From: Isoetes taiwanensis
Lineage: Eukaryota; Streptophyta; Lycopodiopsida; Isoetales; Isoetaceae
DNA length: 64,000 bases
Reading direction: 5' to 3'
NCBI GenBank assembly: GCA_021234155.1
Contig: JAJEKV010000032.1
Coordinates: 5,463,835-5,527,834 of the forward strand
Positions 20,718-30,590 of the stretch are shown piece after piece; the first letter of the stretch is position 1; every line of letters begins with the position of its first letter. Position numbers and translations under genes: made by a program. Below the pieces are notes generated by a model that was not told the DNA's origin, ran no database searches, and was given only the letters and a program-made list of their open reading frames with translations.

Positions 20718-23700
20718 TCTTCTTATATTATAATGTTATTGTGTAAGTGTTGGACCCAGCCCTAATTTGGACGGCTGAGATCCATCGACATTGCACGGCC
20801 AAGATTTCTTCTCTTCTCATCCCTTTTTTTTTTTAGGTTTCAACGGTGTAGAGCTTTGGGCGGTGCGAGCTGGGGACGTTTTGCCCCTCCCCTGAGCGTC
20901 TTGCCACGGCTGAGCTCTCCAAGCCTTGAGAAGAGACTGCCGGAACTTGAAACAAATTTTGATGCAAAAGACTTGAAACAAATTTTGATGCAAAGGGAAA
21001 ACAATGGCTGAAGCTTTAGCTTTGGCAATGGGGGCATAAGACCCAGGGATTGGTATTGTTTTATCGTGTTTAATAAGAACGACTCTCGCCTCCCGGCATC
21101 TTGAGGTTCTTGAGGTTACGGACTTCTGCGCTTCCTGTAGAATCCATTGATCTCCAGCTATGGCGATGGGTTCGAATATTGATGGACTATGGCGATGGCA
21201 ATTTACCGGGATGGCTCTTCTTCTTCTTCCGATGCGGGTAAGATTTGTCTTTAGTTGTTGCTTTTCTGCTTTTGCATTGTTTCTACAAGCGTAATCAGCA
21301 CCAAGAGCTGAAGAACGGCTGAAGGGTCATGGGTTTCCCCTATTCTCCACACTTTACGTTTTTCTATCTTCTCGGATGCTTCTACAAATAAGGTAGGGTA
21401 TTCTTGCATCAAACACGGTGAAAGTAGCGTGTCTTAGAGGTAATATGATACTGTGGAAGTAGTTGGAAAACCAAATGGGATCCAAATGCCGAGCTTTTAG
21501 AACTGGTTTTTTCTAGCAAGCAAGAAGGCCGGGTCTTCAGATGGCGGCTGAGTAGTATTACTTAAAACCTGCAGCTATGGCTTTTGCAACCGAAGTTTTG
21601 TCGCGCCCTCGCCGAGATGCATCGGAACACGCGTGCATTTGCAATAGGGTTCCTTCCGCATCAGCTATCCGTTGTTGTTTTTCACAAAGGGCCACGAACT
21701 GGAGTGATTCGGCAGAGGATGTTTGAATAAAACAATGTCTCAGCCAAAACCTTAGCCAAGTCCGGCTATGGCTATGGCTTTTAACCGAAGTTTTGTGCAA
21801 TGAGTTTTGTCCGCCTCACGAGATGCATCGAGAACACGTGTGTAATGCCTAACGTCCAAGATAAATGCATAATCCATATCGGACTTGGAGATCCTATCTC
21901 GCATATAACTCCAAAGTCCTCTTTTCGCCAAACAACGACCACATTTGCAAGACCAATGATGGATTTATCCTTTGAGTTGTCCTTCCTTTACATGGATGTT
22001 AGTGTTTGGTCCATCTTACATATCAACCAATAAGTTTCATTCTGCATTTCAAAATTCCTTTTGTCTTTTCTAACAGGGGCATTGTTGATGCAGTTTTGCC
22101 ATCTTGATTCTAAAGGTTTACAAGTCACTACAAAATTTTACCGGTAAACATTCACAAGGTGTTACCTTCTTTGGAACTTATTATAGGTACATCTTATATC
22201 CTATACCAAATCTTTTAGAGGTGTTGCCAATCTCTAGATTGTTAAATTTGTTCAAATAGCTAGCCCCTTCATAATGCACTTTGCAATGTTTACAGAATCG
22301 CGGGGTTTTATAAGGTGTTATCCGGCCTAGCTAGGGCAAAAAAGGCATATTGTTTATTGTCTTGAAGGCATGAGCTACAATGGGAGGTATTGTAGCCATT
22401 GTTCATGCTAAGCAAAGTCAGATTTATTGCTCTCAAGATATTCCTTGGTTTCCATAACATGGGGGTAAATGCATTTTGCAACAATGCATTTCGAATGGTC
22501 GGGATCACTTGGATATTTGCTGCAGTTTTAGAGTAGGTTCTGTGTTTAGCTTCCTTCATGAGATGGTAGAGTACCTTCATAAGATGTCAAAGAATACTGG
22601 TTCATGACTATGGCACACAACTAATCTCTGTAGGACTTTGCACCTTCAGCTATAGCCTTGGTCGGTTTCAAAGAAATAGTACCTAGCATTTGAATTGGTA
22701 TCATTCTTTTGATTTGGAAAAATTATCTGCTTGATATATTTAGTGATATTAAGTCACGTGGACAAATCAAGATCTCGAATGTTAAGCTTCCCCAGGGCTA
22801 TCATAATTTCTTTAGAACTAATCCCTAGCTTTGCAATAAAAACGCAAAAGCTCTATTATATCATTCAAGAATTGTCAGTTCTTTAATACAGATATATTGT
22901 ATGGAAGTGCTGTATTGTTGAGATGGTTCAATACAGATATATTGTAAAAGGAAGTGTTGTGTTATGATGAGATGGACCTCTTTAATACAGATATATTGCA
23001 ATGGAAGTGTTGTGTTGTTGAGATGGTTCAATACAGATATATTGTAAAAGGAAGTGTTGTGTTATGATGAGATGGACCTGAGAACACGATTTAATGTTGA
23101 AATTCCACTAACGTTCTTCTATGCCATGTCTCATAAGAACATAAGTTAATGTTGAAATTCCACTAACATTCTTCTATGCCAGCCTTAAAAAAAGAACTTA
23201 GTTTTTCATAAATTTAACACTAGCACACATGAAATACATATATGAAGAAAATCCATTAAGCCCATCTTTCATATTTGATTTTCAAAAGACGAACACATGT
23301 TTCATTATTTATTTGCAAACACAATTAAAATGTCAAGTATTTTTAAAGGTATCTCTAATCAAAGGAGCAAAGTACTTCTAGAGGTAGCTATAGATAAAGG
23401 TGTAGCGCATAATGAACAAAATGTCTAAGGTTACACATAATCATGCAATGCCTTCAAAAGGTTACGTGCAACGCACATTGACATTCATATACAAGCAGCA
23501 ATACATCATAGCCACCACACATCCACATTCATATACAAGCAACAAGAGAGAGCGACTTCATGAGATTTAGAACACAACATCAACAACTCATAGACATGGC
23601 CTCTTGCAATCTACAGGTTCCCAAAATGATGCAATGGCCCGGACTTGCAATCTACAGGTTCCCAAAATTATTCAATGGCTTAGAAGTTATTGTATGCAAA

Positions 23701-23811
23701 TGCAAAGTTCCAATGGCCTAGAAGTTTACTGTAGGAAAATGCATAGGTTCTCAGGTTCCCAACGCTTACAGGTTCCAAATTATGCCCAGCAACGCTGGGC
23801 ACCATTACTAG
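20718..23811 (+). mobile_element. Helitron 1 (3,094 bp), non-autonomous
   Basis: The 5' end is TCTTCTTATATTATAATG after a host A (20717). The 3' end has the hairpin GCCCAGC-AAC-GCTGGGC (23784-23800) and ends CTAG at 23811 before a host T. This is the Helitron signature (TC...hairpin...CTRR, insertion between A and T). The subterminal 5' text 'gtgtaagtgttggacccagcc' recurs in reverse at 48630-48656 and 39140-39165. No Rep/helicase is seen, so it is non-autonomous. The interior has 'cttttgcaaccgaagttttgt' at 21581-21601 and a related copy at 21775-21797, plus tandem repeats at 22870-23085. Excision restores the methyltransferase frame (Gly-His-Phe-Asn). Confidence 0.88.
22870..23180 (+). repeat. 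Tandem repeats inside Helitron 1
   Basis: A ~108-bp unit built from two ~54-bp halves, each with 'atacagatatattg' followed by 'ggaagtg' and 'gagatgg', is repeated about twice (22870-23085). It is followed by a ~60-bp duplicated block with 'taatgttgaaattccactaac' (about 23090-23180). Such minisatellites are common in Helitron interiors. Confidence 0.7.
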
Positions 23812-23976
23812 TTTTAATTGCAGTCAGAGGGCTCTAGACATCAAAACACTTTCACTCATGCGTCGTGAAGTGTTATCATATGCCAATTCTGTTTCAGAGA
23901 AGCTATACAATAGTTTTGAAGAGTTGGCTTCATGTTTTCCAGAGCTGTCTGAACAACGACTCCTGGATATAGCAGA

Positions 23977-25605
23977 TGTGACGCTCCGTGCTAAATATAC
24001 GGCGCCCAGCCGTACACTCGGCAGGAAATCCCCCATCCGGCTCAACAACCGCACGGGCCCTTCGTCTACCCCGCACTCTGAGGTGACCCCTAGTGCGGGG
24101 AGGGAATACGAAGGTGTCTTGCGCGCCCTTCCCCTATGGGCTCCTATAACAGCGGAAGCGATAACACGTCAGAACTAGCATCAAACATATAAGTACTACC
24201 ACGAAGGGTAGCGCATCACACATATACCAATACAAATGGTAAACACAAACCGTAAAACATGAGAGCTCCTACCCAGGCTCAGACTCATAAGGAGGATGAC
24301 TGACCGGCTAGGCCTCACGATAGAGCAGACCGAGTCATGGCAATGGTGAGGGCTGGCATAGAACAATGGCTAAATCAGGCTCTGTGCATACTTTGCAGAT
24401 GGGCTAAATCAGGCTCTGGCATGACTCTAGCCTTCCGGATACGCAATCCCATGGCATCACCCATCGGGACTACTCCAGGTTGCATCTCCCTGGTCCGATG
24501 AGGCAGGAAGGGTTGCATCTCCCCTTCCCAGGATCTAGAGGTTCCGTGGGCGGCTAGAGAATCGTGGCGACACACGATTCGTACCCGACTTAACCCCCCA
24601 AAACGAGAGCCAAGCCAACACTTGCAGCTCTCGAGAGGCAGGGCGACACCATTGCCCCAGGAGGTGTCGGACCCATGCTCGGCCCACACGAAGTGACCGA
24701 CCATAAGCCTAGCCCACTATGGGATCCCCCGAAGCCCCCACTCGGTAGGGATCCTCCCTCCACATTCCCTCTAGCCCCGTTATGTGGTGCTGAGTCATAT
24801 CATAGCCTCAATAGCCTGGTGGGCTCCTATGCACAGGCCGCAGCTAATAGGAACTAAGGGATCTACTCTAGGAGCATACTACATATGGCCCTAGGTCTCT
24901 ACCCCCTTTCCCAATACAAGAGAAGCAAACATGATCAACCAACATCACATAATCATCATATCCTAAGAATGATCATAAGAAGAACATCTTAACCTAATCA
25001 TACAAATCTAACTAATGGTTAGGGTTCATTGATTGGGGTTCAAGATGTTGAATACGGGTTCTAGGATGGCTCTACTCTAGATACAAGATACTAGCATATC
25101 TGGAATGCTAATTCCAGATAAGCTATCACAACTACTATCCTACATACCTGCTCCTGAAGCTCTCCCTCCAGATCCGTGTGCCTCCATGGTCTTCGACTCA
25201 CGTGATGCTGCACTTGCTCCAAGAACGAGTCTACCCTGCTGGGGCTGCTGCACCAGTCTATGCCACAGCAAACGATGTTCGAAACAGAGTTTCGAACGAG
25301 TAGGTGAGTCTCTGGGTGCTAGGGCTGGAAAGAGGCCTAGGGTTAGGGTTCCAGCCTATATAAGTTAGGTCCACCTAGGATGCCACGTGGCACCAATCGG
25401 GTGAGTCCTGTGTGGCGGGTGCCCCCAATAGGTTAAGGCCACGTGGATAATGGTCTAAACCTATGGTTGGCTAAGTTATGAGAATAACTTGGCCATGCCC
25501 CCTATGGCCACAATCTAGGGTATACAAGTCTATGAAGGTAGAATTGTATAGTGACAGATCCAGGAATATACGTATTTATGGCGTATATTCCCCTGGACCG
25601 TCACA
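23977..25605 (-). mobile_element. Solo LTR 1 (1,629 bp)
   Basis: The ends are TGTGACGCTCC and GGACCGTCACA, with 5-bp target duplications GCAGA at 23972-23976 and 25606-25610. It is the same family, in opposite orientation, as the LTR at 9781-11353 and resembles 52645-54290 throughout. On the minus strand a TATA-like cttatatagg lies near 25356-25365, about 240 bases from the LTR start. Removal of the LTR plus one duplication (1,634 bp) restores the methyltransferase reading frame. It was left by recombination between the LTRs of a full element. Confidence 0.92.
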
Positions 25606-27096
25606 GCAGACACGGATTTCGAATATGTTAAAGCGAACTATAATAAAGAGGCAGTTCAAGGTAATCTTCCAACAGTTTTTTTGGAAGCTATTATTGCTAT
25701 AATGAGGATAGAAGAGGCCAAGAAAATGAAAGAGAAGCAAAACACCGTGCAGCACGTCACAAGAACTGGCATCCTTGTGTCTGCACCGGTGTCAGAAAAT
25801 GCCACATTGATTTTTGTTGACATGCGTGGTTTTACGACACTGTGGGATGTCAAAAAATACACAGATTTTTTTAGCAGAGTTGCAGGCATGACACAGGCAA
25901 AAGTGTACCACATAGTCATGTTTCTTAGATCGGCACATTTGCCAAACTGTTTGTACAGTCAGAGCCAGATACAAGGTAGCTCCCATGTTTCCCTTGGGGC
26001 TTATGAAGAACAAGGATGGGAGAGCAAAAAAAATATAAAAGAATTCCAGTATTATGTCAGCCATGTGACAATAAACAAAAGTGACATTCGCGTGCTACCT
26101 GTTAAGCCCAACTTAGAGCTACGACTGACTCAAGTCACTAAAGCACCGAAAAGCACTCCTCTTCCAAAATATCCGATTACCGGTGACGAGGAGGTAGATA
26201 TGAAAACAAAAAGGAAATATTTGGAGTTATTTACAGGTAAACCCAAGTTCTCATGGGCAGCTATGGAAGGAGACTTCGTCCTCAAGAGCCAAGCAAAAAC
26301 CTCTTATGTCTATTACATAGTGAAGGAGCTGGTTCCATTGGAAGGTTGCGTTCTGGATTTCTTCTCAGGTGGAACTGCCTCAAGGGTAGCTTTGATGCAA
26401 GGAAAACGGAGTATTGCTTTTGAGTATGATGACAAGGTTTGCCGTTTCCTTAGATCTTTCTTCGAGATTCTTGAGAAAATGGCACGGCCTGACAAGGAAG
26501 AGCAAGGTGAAGAGCAAGGTGAAGAGCAACGTTACGACATGCCGGATGTTAATATAACACAGGGAACGGATCTCAGCCAGATGGATCAGATACTAACCGG
26601 CCTGGATCAGAAAAGTTTCGAAGAGAGGCTGCAGGAGACCCGGGCACTGATAGAGAAGACTAAGGCACAGGCAAAACTAGATCCAACTTTCAAAAAGCTT
26701 GAAGCACTGAACAAGAACATGGACTCCTTACTGCCAATAATAACCAAGCAACTGGACAAGCCGATTCCTAATTTTGAGTACGTGGGAACTTCTGAAGGCG
26801 CCTCCGGAAGTGAGAGAACCTCTGCCGACCCTTCACCAAAAAGACAGAAGCTGGTACCCTCTACTGAATATTCTTTGGCATGGCAGGACGAATTGTTGGA
26901 TAGCGATAAAAGCTATGCTTCAGATATGTCAGAGCGTGTTAAAAACGCAACACAGGCAATGGATGTTGACATCCCAGAAACAACTGGATATACAGAAATG
27001 GACCTGTCACAGACACTTGCTATTGGAAAGGAGCATATTGCAAGACTAGCTGCTCAATGTGGTGTTGATCCAGAGACTGTATTAGAAACTCAGTGA

Positions 27097-28777
27097 TAAA
27101 GCCTTCGCATTTGTGCTGGGCATTTTGTACAAAGTTTTTGTTAAAACATTGATCCAACTATGAAATGTCATACTCCATAAAGAAGTGACCTAAGCAAAAC
27201 TAGAATGGCAACCCAAATTTTGAACGTATGCTGCAATTATGAAAGCCCAGGACAATTTATCTTGCACATGCATGGTATCAAATATAGGACCATGCGCTCT
27301 AATGAAGAAATCACTATCATAGCCCTTCAGTTGTCTTAGCTTAGATCCATAGGCTCTAAGGGAACAAATTGCTATATTGCAGCCCTTTAATTGTCATAGG
27401 TTACAACCATAGACTCTAACCCATGGGCTCTAACTAGCCCTTTAGTTATCTTAATATTGACTAGCTTGCTAAGCCCCTAGTAGTATCATTCATCACAAAA
27501 ATTGCTATTTCGTCAAGCGCTTGTCAATGGGAAGAGGGAGAAGAAAAAAGATATGATTGATAGCTTAGATTGCCAGGCCACTTACGGCAAACCCTAGTTG
27601 AAAAATTTCATGTTTGTGGAATATAGTTGAGCATTGTGGCAAACCCTAATTGGGTGAGCTCTACAAAATTACGTGTTTGTGGAATATAGTTGAGCATTGT
27701 GACCAGCAATAGCAACAACGTGTAGGAGGTTCTATCTCCAAAAGCTCCTGGATATACCCATAAAGTGATCATTTCCAATGCGTGACACAAACTTGTGGAA
27801 TAAAATACATCCTTCTTAGTTGGTGTTTAACTCTTGAAACTTCTAATTCCCAACTAACTCTTTAAGTAAATTAATTAACTTGATCACTAGGGGGGATGAT
27901 CTTTTGCAGGACCAGAAGGGGGAACAGGTTTCGAATTAGGCTTTCATAATAAATATGGCCTATCAATATGGCCTATCTTCACCTCTTTTTGGGTTCACTA
28001 TGAGTTATACTTTTTGGGTTCACTATGTGTTATACTTTTGTTCACTATGCTTTTGTGTTTTCTCAACATTGAATTGGATAAACAAACAGGTGTGGCTGCA
28101 TGACGGATCTGCAGGGATCTAGCTTTGTGGGCAAATTTGCAAAGCTTGAGGACGATTTTGCCGCAGACCCAGAGCGTCTGGTCAAAATTTGAAGCTCAAA
28201 AGCTTGTGGGTGAGTTTGCAGGGCGTGTGGAAATGTTTGCAAGGCCACATAGCTAGGGGAACTTGCCATAGATCTGCCCAAAATCACAGCATCATCACAG
28301 GGGCCACTGTTATCTTCCATCATCATTCTGTGGGGTGAAGCGATGGAGGTTAAATGTGGGGGAGGGGAAGGAGCAAGTCCAATGTGTGATCCATCGCCGA
28401 CAAATATCAGACCTGTTTTTCCGAAGAGAAAGTAGTCTAGAAGATCACGGTGGCGCTTCTGTACACCAGATATACATCCTCCAGATGGTACCTTGACCAC
28501 GAAGCACACAATGTGCTATTTGTATTATGCATTCACTTGTTTTTGCAAGAATCGCAATGGCGATCCTTACGACCACTCGTGATGCTGCTCGAACCCCTCA
28601 GTTACTATTATGACAGCTTTGGGCTACACGCCTGGTATCAAATTATGGCGAGTGTTATTTTTTCAAACTGAACTTACAATTATTTTCGCTTTATTTTGGT
28701 TGAGAGGAATCATTTCTTACCATCCCCGGGGTGACCACGACCTATTTCATTGTCAAACGAGAAAGCGAAATTTCTCT
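27097..28777. other. 3' region of the TIR element, no gene recognised
   Basis: AT-rich DNA after the TGA of the methyltransferase-like gene. It contains a ~65-bp direct duplication with 'gtttgtggaatatagttgagcattgtg' (about 27610 and 27673) and a short repeat around 'atatggcctatc' near 27955-27975. The ORFs here are short and carry no recognisable motif. Confidence 0.5.
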
Positions 28778-28796
28778 AATTAATGAAACCATGCTT
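28778..28796 (-). repeat. Right terminal inverted repeat of the TIR element
   Basis: The complement reads AAGCATGGTTTCATTAATT, one mismatch from the left TIR. It is followed by the target duplication TCTT (28797-28800), directly after which the gypsy RNase H sequence continues. Confidence 0.85.
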
Positions 28797-28800
28797 TCTT

Positions 28801-29912
28801 CCTTGAATCATATGCTACCACCCTCTCTTCCTGCATCAAGACCCCTCCTGTTGCGATCTTGCTGGCATCTGTTGCCACCAATTTATCTTTCTCTGGATCT
28901 GGCAAGACTAAGACTGGCGCGGTCGTTAAAGCTTCCTTCAACGTCCCAAATGCTGCATGGGCCTTCTTTTGCCAATGACCCGCCCATTCTTTTATCTTTT
29001 CCGTTTTGGTGAGGTCCGTCAATGGAGCTGCCACCTTTGAAAAGTTCTTGACGAACTTCCTATAATACCCTGCTACGCCGAGGAAGCTCCTCACTTCATG
29101 GATGTTCTTTGGTGCCGGCCAATCAATTACCGCTTCAATCTTTGCAGGGTCGGTGGAGATCCCTTCTGCTGTGATTACATACCCCAAGTACTCTAGCCTT
29201 TCTATCGCGAAGTGACACTTGGATAGCTTCGCATAAAGCTAATGCCTCCTCAACGTTTCAAGTACCTGTGTTGGGCATGCTCCGCTAAGGATTTGCTGTA
29301 GACTAGAATGTGATCAAAGAAAACTATGATGAATACATCTAGGAACTCGCGGAAAACATCATTCATGAGCCTCATGAAGGTTGCTAGAGTGTTGGACAAT
29401 CCAAATGGCATCACTGTGAACTCATAATGGCCCTATCTCGTCCTGAATGCAGTCTTATGGATGTTCTCTTCCTTGATTCTGATCTGGTGGTAGCCTGACC
29501 TCAAATCCATCTTGGAATATGCTCTATCGAGGCAGAGCATATTTGTTCTTGATGGTGTGCTTGTTCAATTGACGATAGTCAATGCACATTTTGAGACTTC
29601 TAGCAACTCCTGCAATTGCTTCTTCAATTCCGTCAACTCCTGGGGTGACATCCTGTAGGGCGCCTTACTTGTTGGCTTTGTTCCTGGCTCAAGTGCTATT
29701 TCACACTCGACTCCCCTGTAAGGTGGAAGTTGCTTAATCTCATATGGGAACAAATCATGGATTTCCTTCACCAACTTGGCTATGGGCTTTGGGATCTCGC
29801 TCAACGCTTTAGCCTCTTTGGCTTCCTCAGCTTCTTGTTGGTCAACTTCGAGTTTAAAGATATAGGCCACTTGCTCCTTCCTTATGCATTTAAGTAGCTT
29901 CCTACTAGACAT
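28801..29912 (-). pseudogene. Reverse transcriptase and start of RNase H of the minus gypsy
   Basis: Minus strand, upstream to downstream: EEAEEAKEAKALSEIPKPIA, DLFPYEIKQLPPYRGVECEI and TKPTSKAPYRMSPQELTELK (29565-29870). A frameshifted palm follows, then [20 protein letters not shown] and [20 protein letters not shown]. The RNase H start is [20 protein letters not shown] then VVAYDSRK, broken by the TIR element at 28801. At the palm the catalytic box reads [10 protein letters not shown] (about 29300-29330), so the second aspartate is replaced by H. Homology to the plus gypsy stops near 29912 (CMSSRKLLKC), so gag is missing. Confidence 0.85.
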
Positions 29913-30590
29913 ACATACAAAATTGCAATGGAATAGAATCGTGAGACTAATTCCATAATTGCATGTCTTGTCCTTAAAATCTAAAGGCATTAAAAAGGCA
30001 AATTAACTATTCCTATGGACTACACCACAATCTAACTTATAATTGTCTTCAAGTTACTGGAAGACTGTTGTGTCAGACCACAACATCTGCCAAGTTCACA
30101 GAATTGTTGAGAAATTGAGCAATCCTTTAAGGTATCTATCTCTTGCCCAATTTTATTGCCTCCCTTTTCAATTGTAGAAAAACTATTTACTCACGATCTC
30201 CATAAAGGTTGACGTTTTAGCTCAAAATAATGAATCACTACAACCACCAATTATACCATCTATGCACTTTATTAAGATCAACTAATTCCATTCTATCTCT
30301 TCATCCCCACCCATCTCATTGCATTCCACCATACATATTCTTTCATTCTAGGTGCCCACGACTAATGCCTGGCAATGCCAGCCACACGTATCTAGTTTGT
30401 CATTAAAGTGGTAGCATATACCTCTTCAACCAATTGCTATCCATGTTCCTGCCCTGGCATTCACTTGACTTATTCTAGATCTTTTGAATATGCACAAATA
30501 TTAGTTCCTGCGCTTGAAGTTATTTTTAATTACCCAACTCTTCAAGAACGTAATGTAGTATTTCCTGACGCTTTGCTTATTTTTGTTGTC
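29913..30590. other. No gene recognised
   Basis: AT-rich sequence between the truncated gypsy end and the first LINE fragment. No element end or coding text can be supported. Confidence 0.4.

Larger units (their letters stand above)
20530..27096 (+). pseudogene. Methyltransferase-like gene of the TIR element, split by a Helitron and a solo LTR
   Basis: Exonic text at 20530-20717 (KWANRKLTDDQGELPEKPSK, then KNLRGMNNAEVSQLMDEIL) matches the linker of the other two copies (LQGLKSKEIFVRLLEKVV and MQGLRNTEKVCEVLQKVV). It resumes at 23812-23976 after the Helitron, then at 25611-27096 after the solo LTR. Deleting each insert with its duplication leaves one open frame. The frame includes ILVSAPVSENATLIFVDMRG, where the other copies have LCIADIPYGF, and the cofactor-motif-like VLDFFSGGTASRVALMQGKR, versus DAFSGSGTTAVCAL. 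So motif IV is lost (DMRG for DIPY) and motif I is one residue short. The C-terminal ~200 residues are a charged, Glu/Lys-rich tail with EEQGEEQGEEQ repeats. There is no ParB-like part. The start and a possible TGA near 20505 are unresolved. It is probably inactive as an enzyme. Confidence 0.75.
18845..28796. mobile_element. Terminal-inverted-repeat DNA element carrying a methyltransferase-like gene (9,952 bp; about 5.2 kb without nested inserts)
   Basis: The ends are 19-bp inverted repeats with one mismatch: AAGCATGATTTCATTAATT at 18845-18863 and the complement of AAGCATGGTTTCATTAATT at 28778-28796. The flanking 4-bp duplication is TCTT (18841-18844, 28797-28800). Deleting the element plus one TCTT rejoins the gypsy RNase H frame exactly (AGG-AAG-ATG-AAC, R-K-M-N). 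Inside are a tandem pair of small genes (19125, 19796), an unidentified minus-strand ORF (20170), and a methyltransferase-like gene interrupted by a Helitron and a solo LTR. Four-base duplications occur in some cut-and-paste superfamilies (Sola among them), but no transposase is recognised here, so the family is open and the element may be non-autonomous. Confidence 0.85.
11354..29912 (-). mobile_element. Minus-strand Ty3/gypsy chromovirus-type element split by two later insertions
   Basis: Pieces lie at 11354-12044, 17605-18844 and 28801-29912. Read on the minus strand they are consecutive: RT, RNase H, integrase, chromodomain. The copia element (12045-17599) sits in the integrase gene with target duplication TATCC. 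The TIR element (18845-28796) sits in RNase H with target duplication TCTT: the RNase H text VAYDSRK breaks off at 28801 and resumes at 18840 as MNDAKTRYPTHDQELL. No LTR of its own was found: the left end is cut by the plus gypsy LTR at 11353, and homology on the right ends near 29912, before gag. Confidence 0.85.

Noticed and set aside
25356-25605. Solo LTR 1 and 2 as TIR DNA transposons because of TGTGACG/CGTCACA ends
   Set aside because: 5-bp target duplications, TG...CA ends and similarity to the LTR at 9781-11353, which follows a gypsy polypurine tract, favour LTRs.
27608-28509. Minus-strand ORFs after the methyltransferase-like gene (for example 148 codons at 28063-28509)
   Set aside because: No motif, start context or paralogue support; direct repeats and composition explain them.
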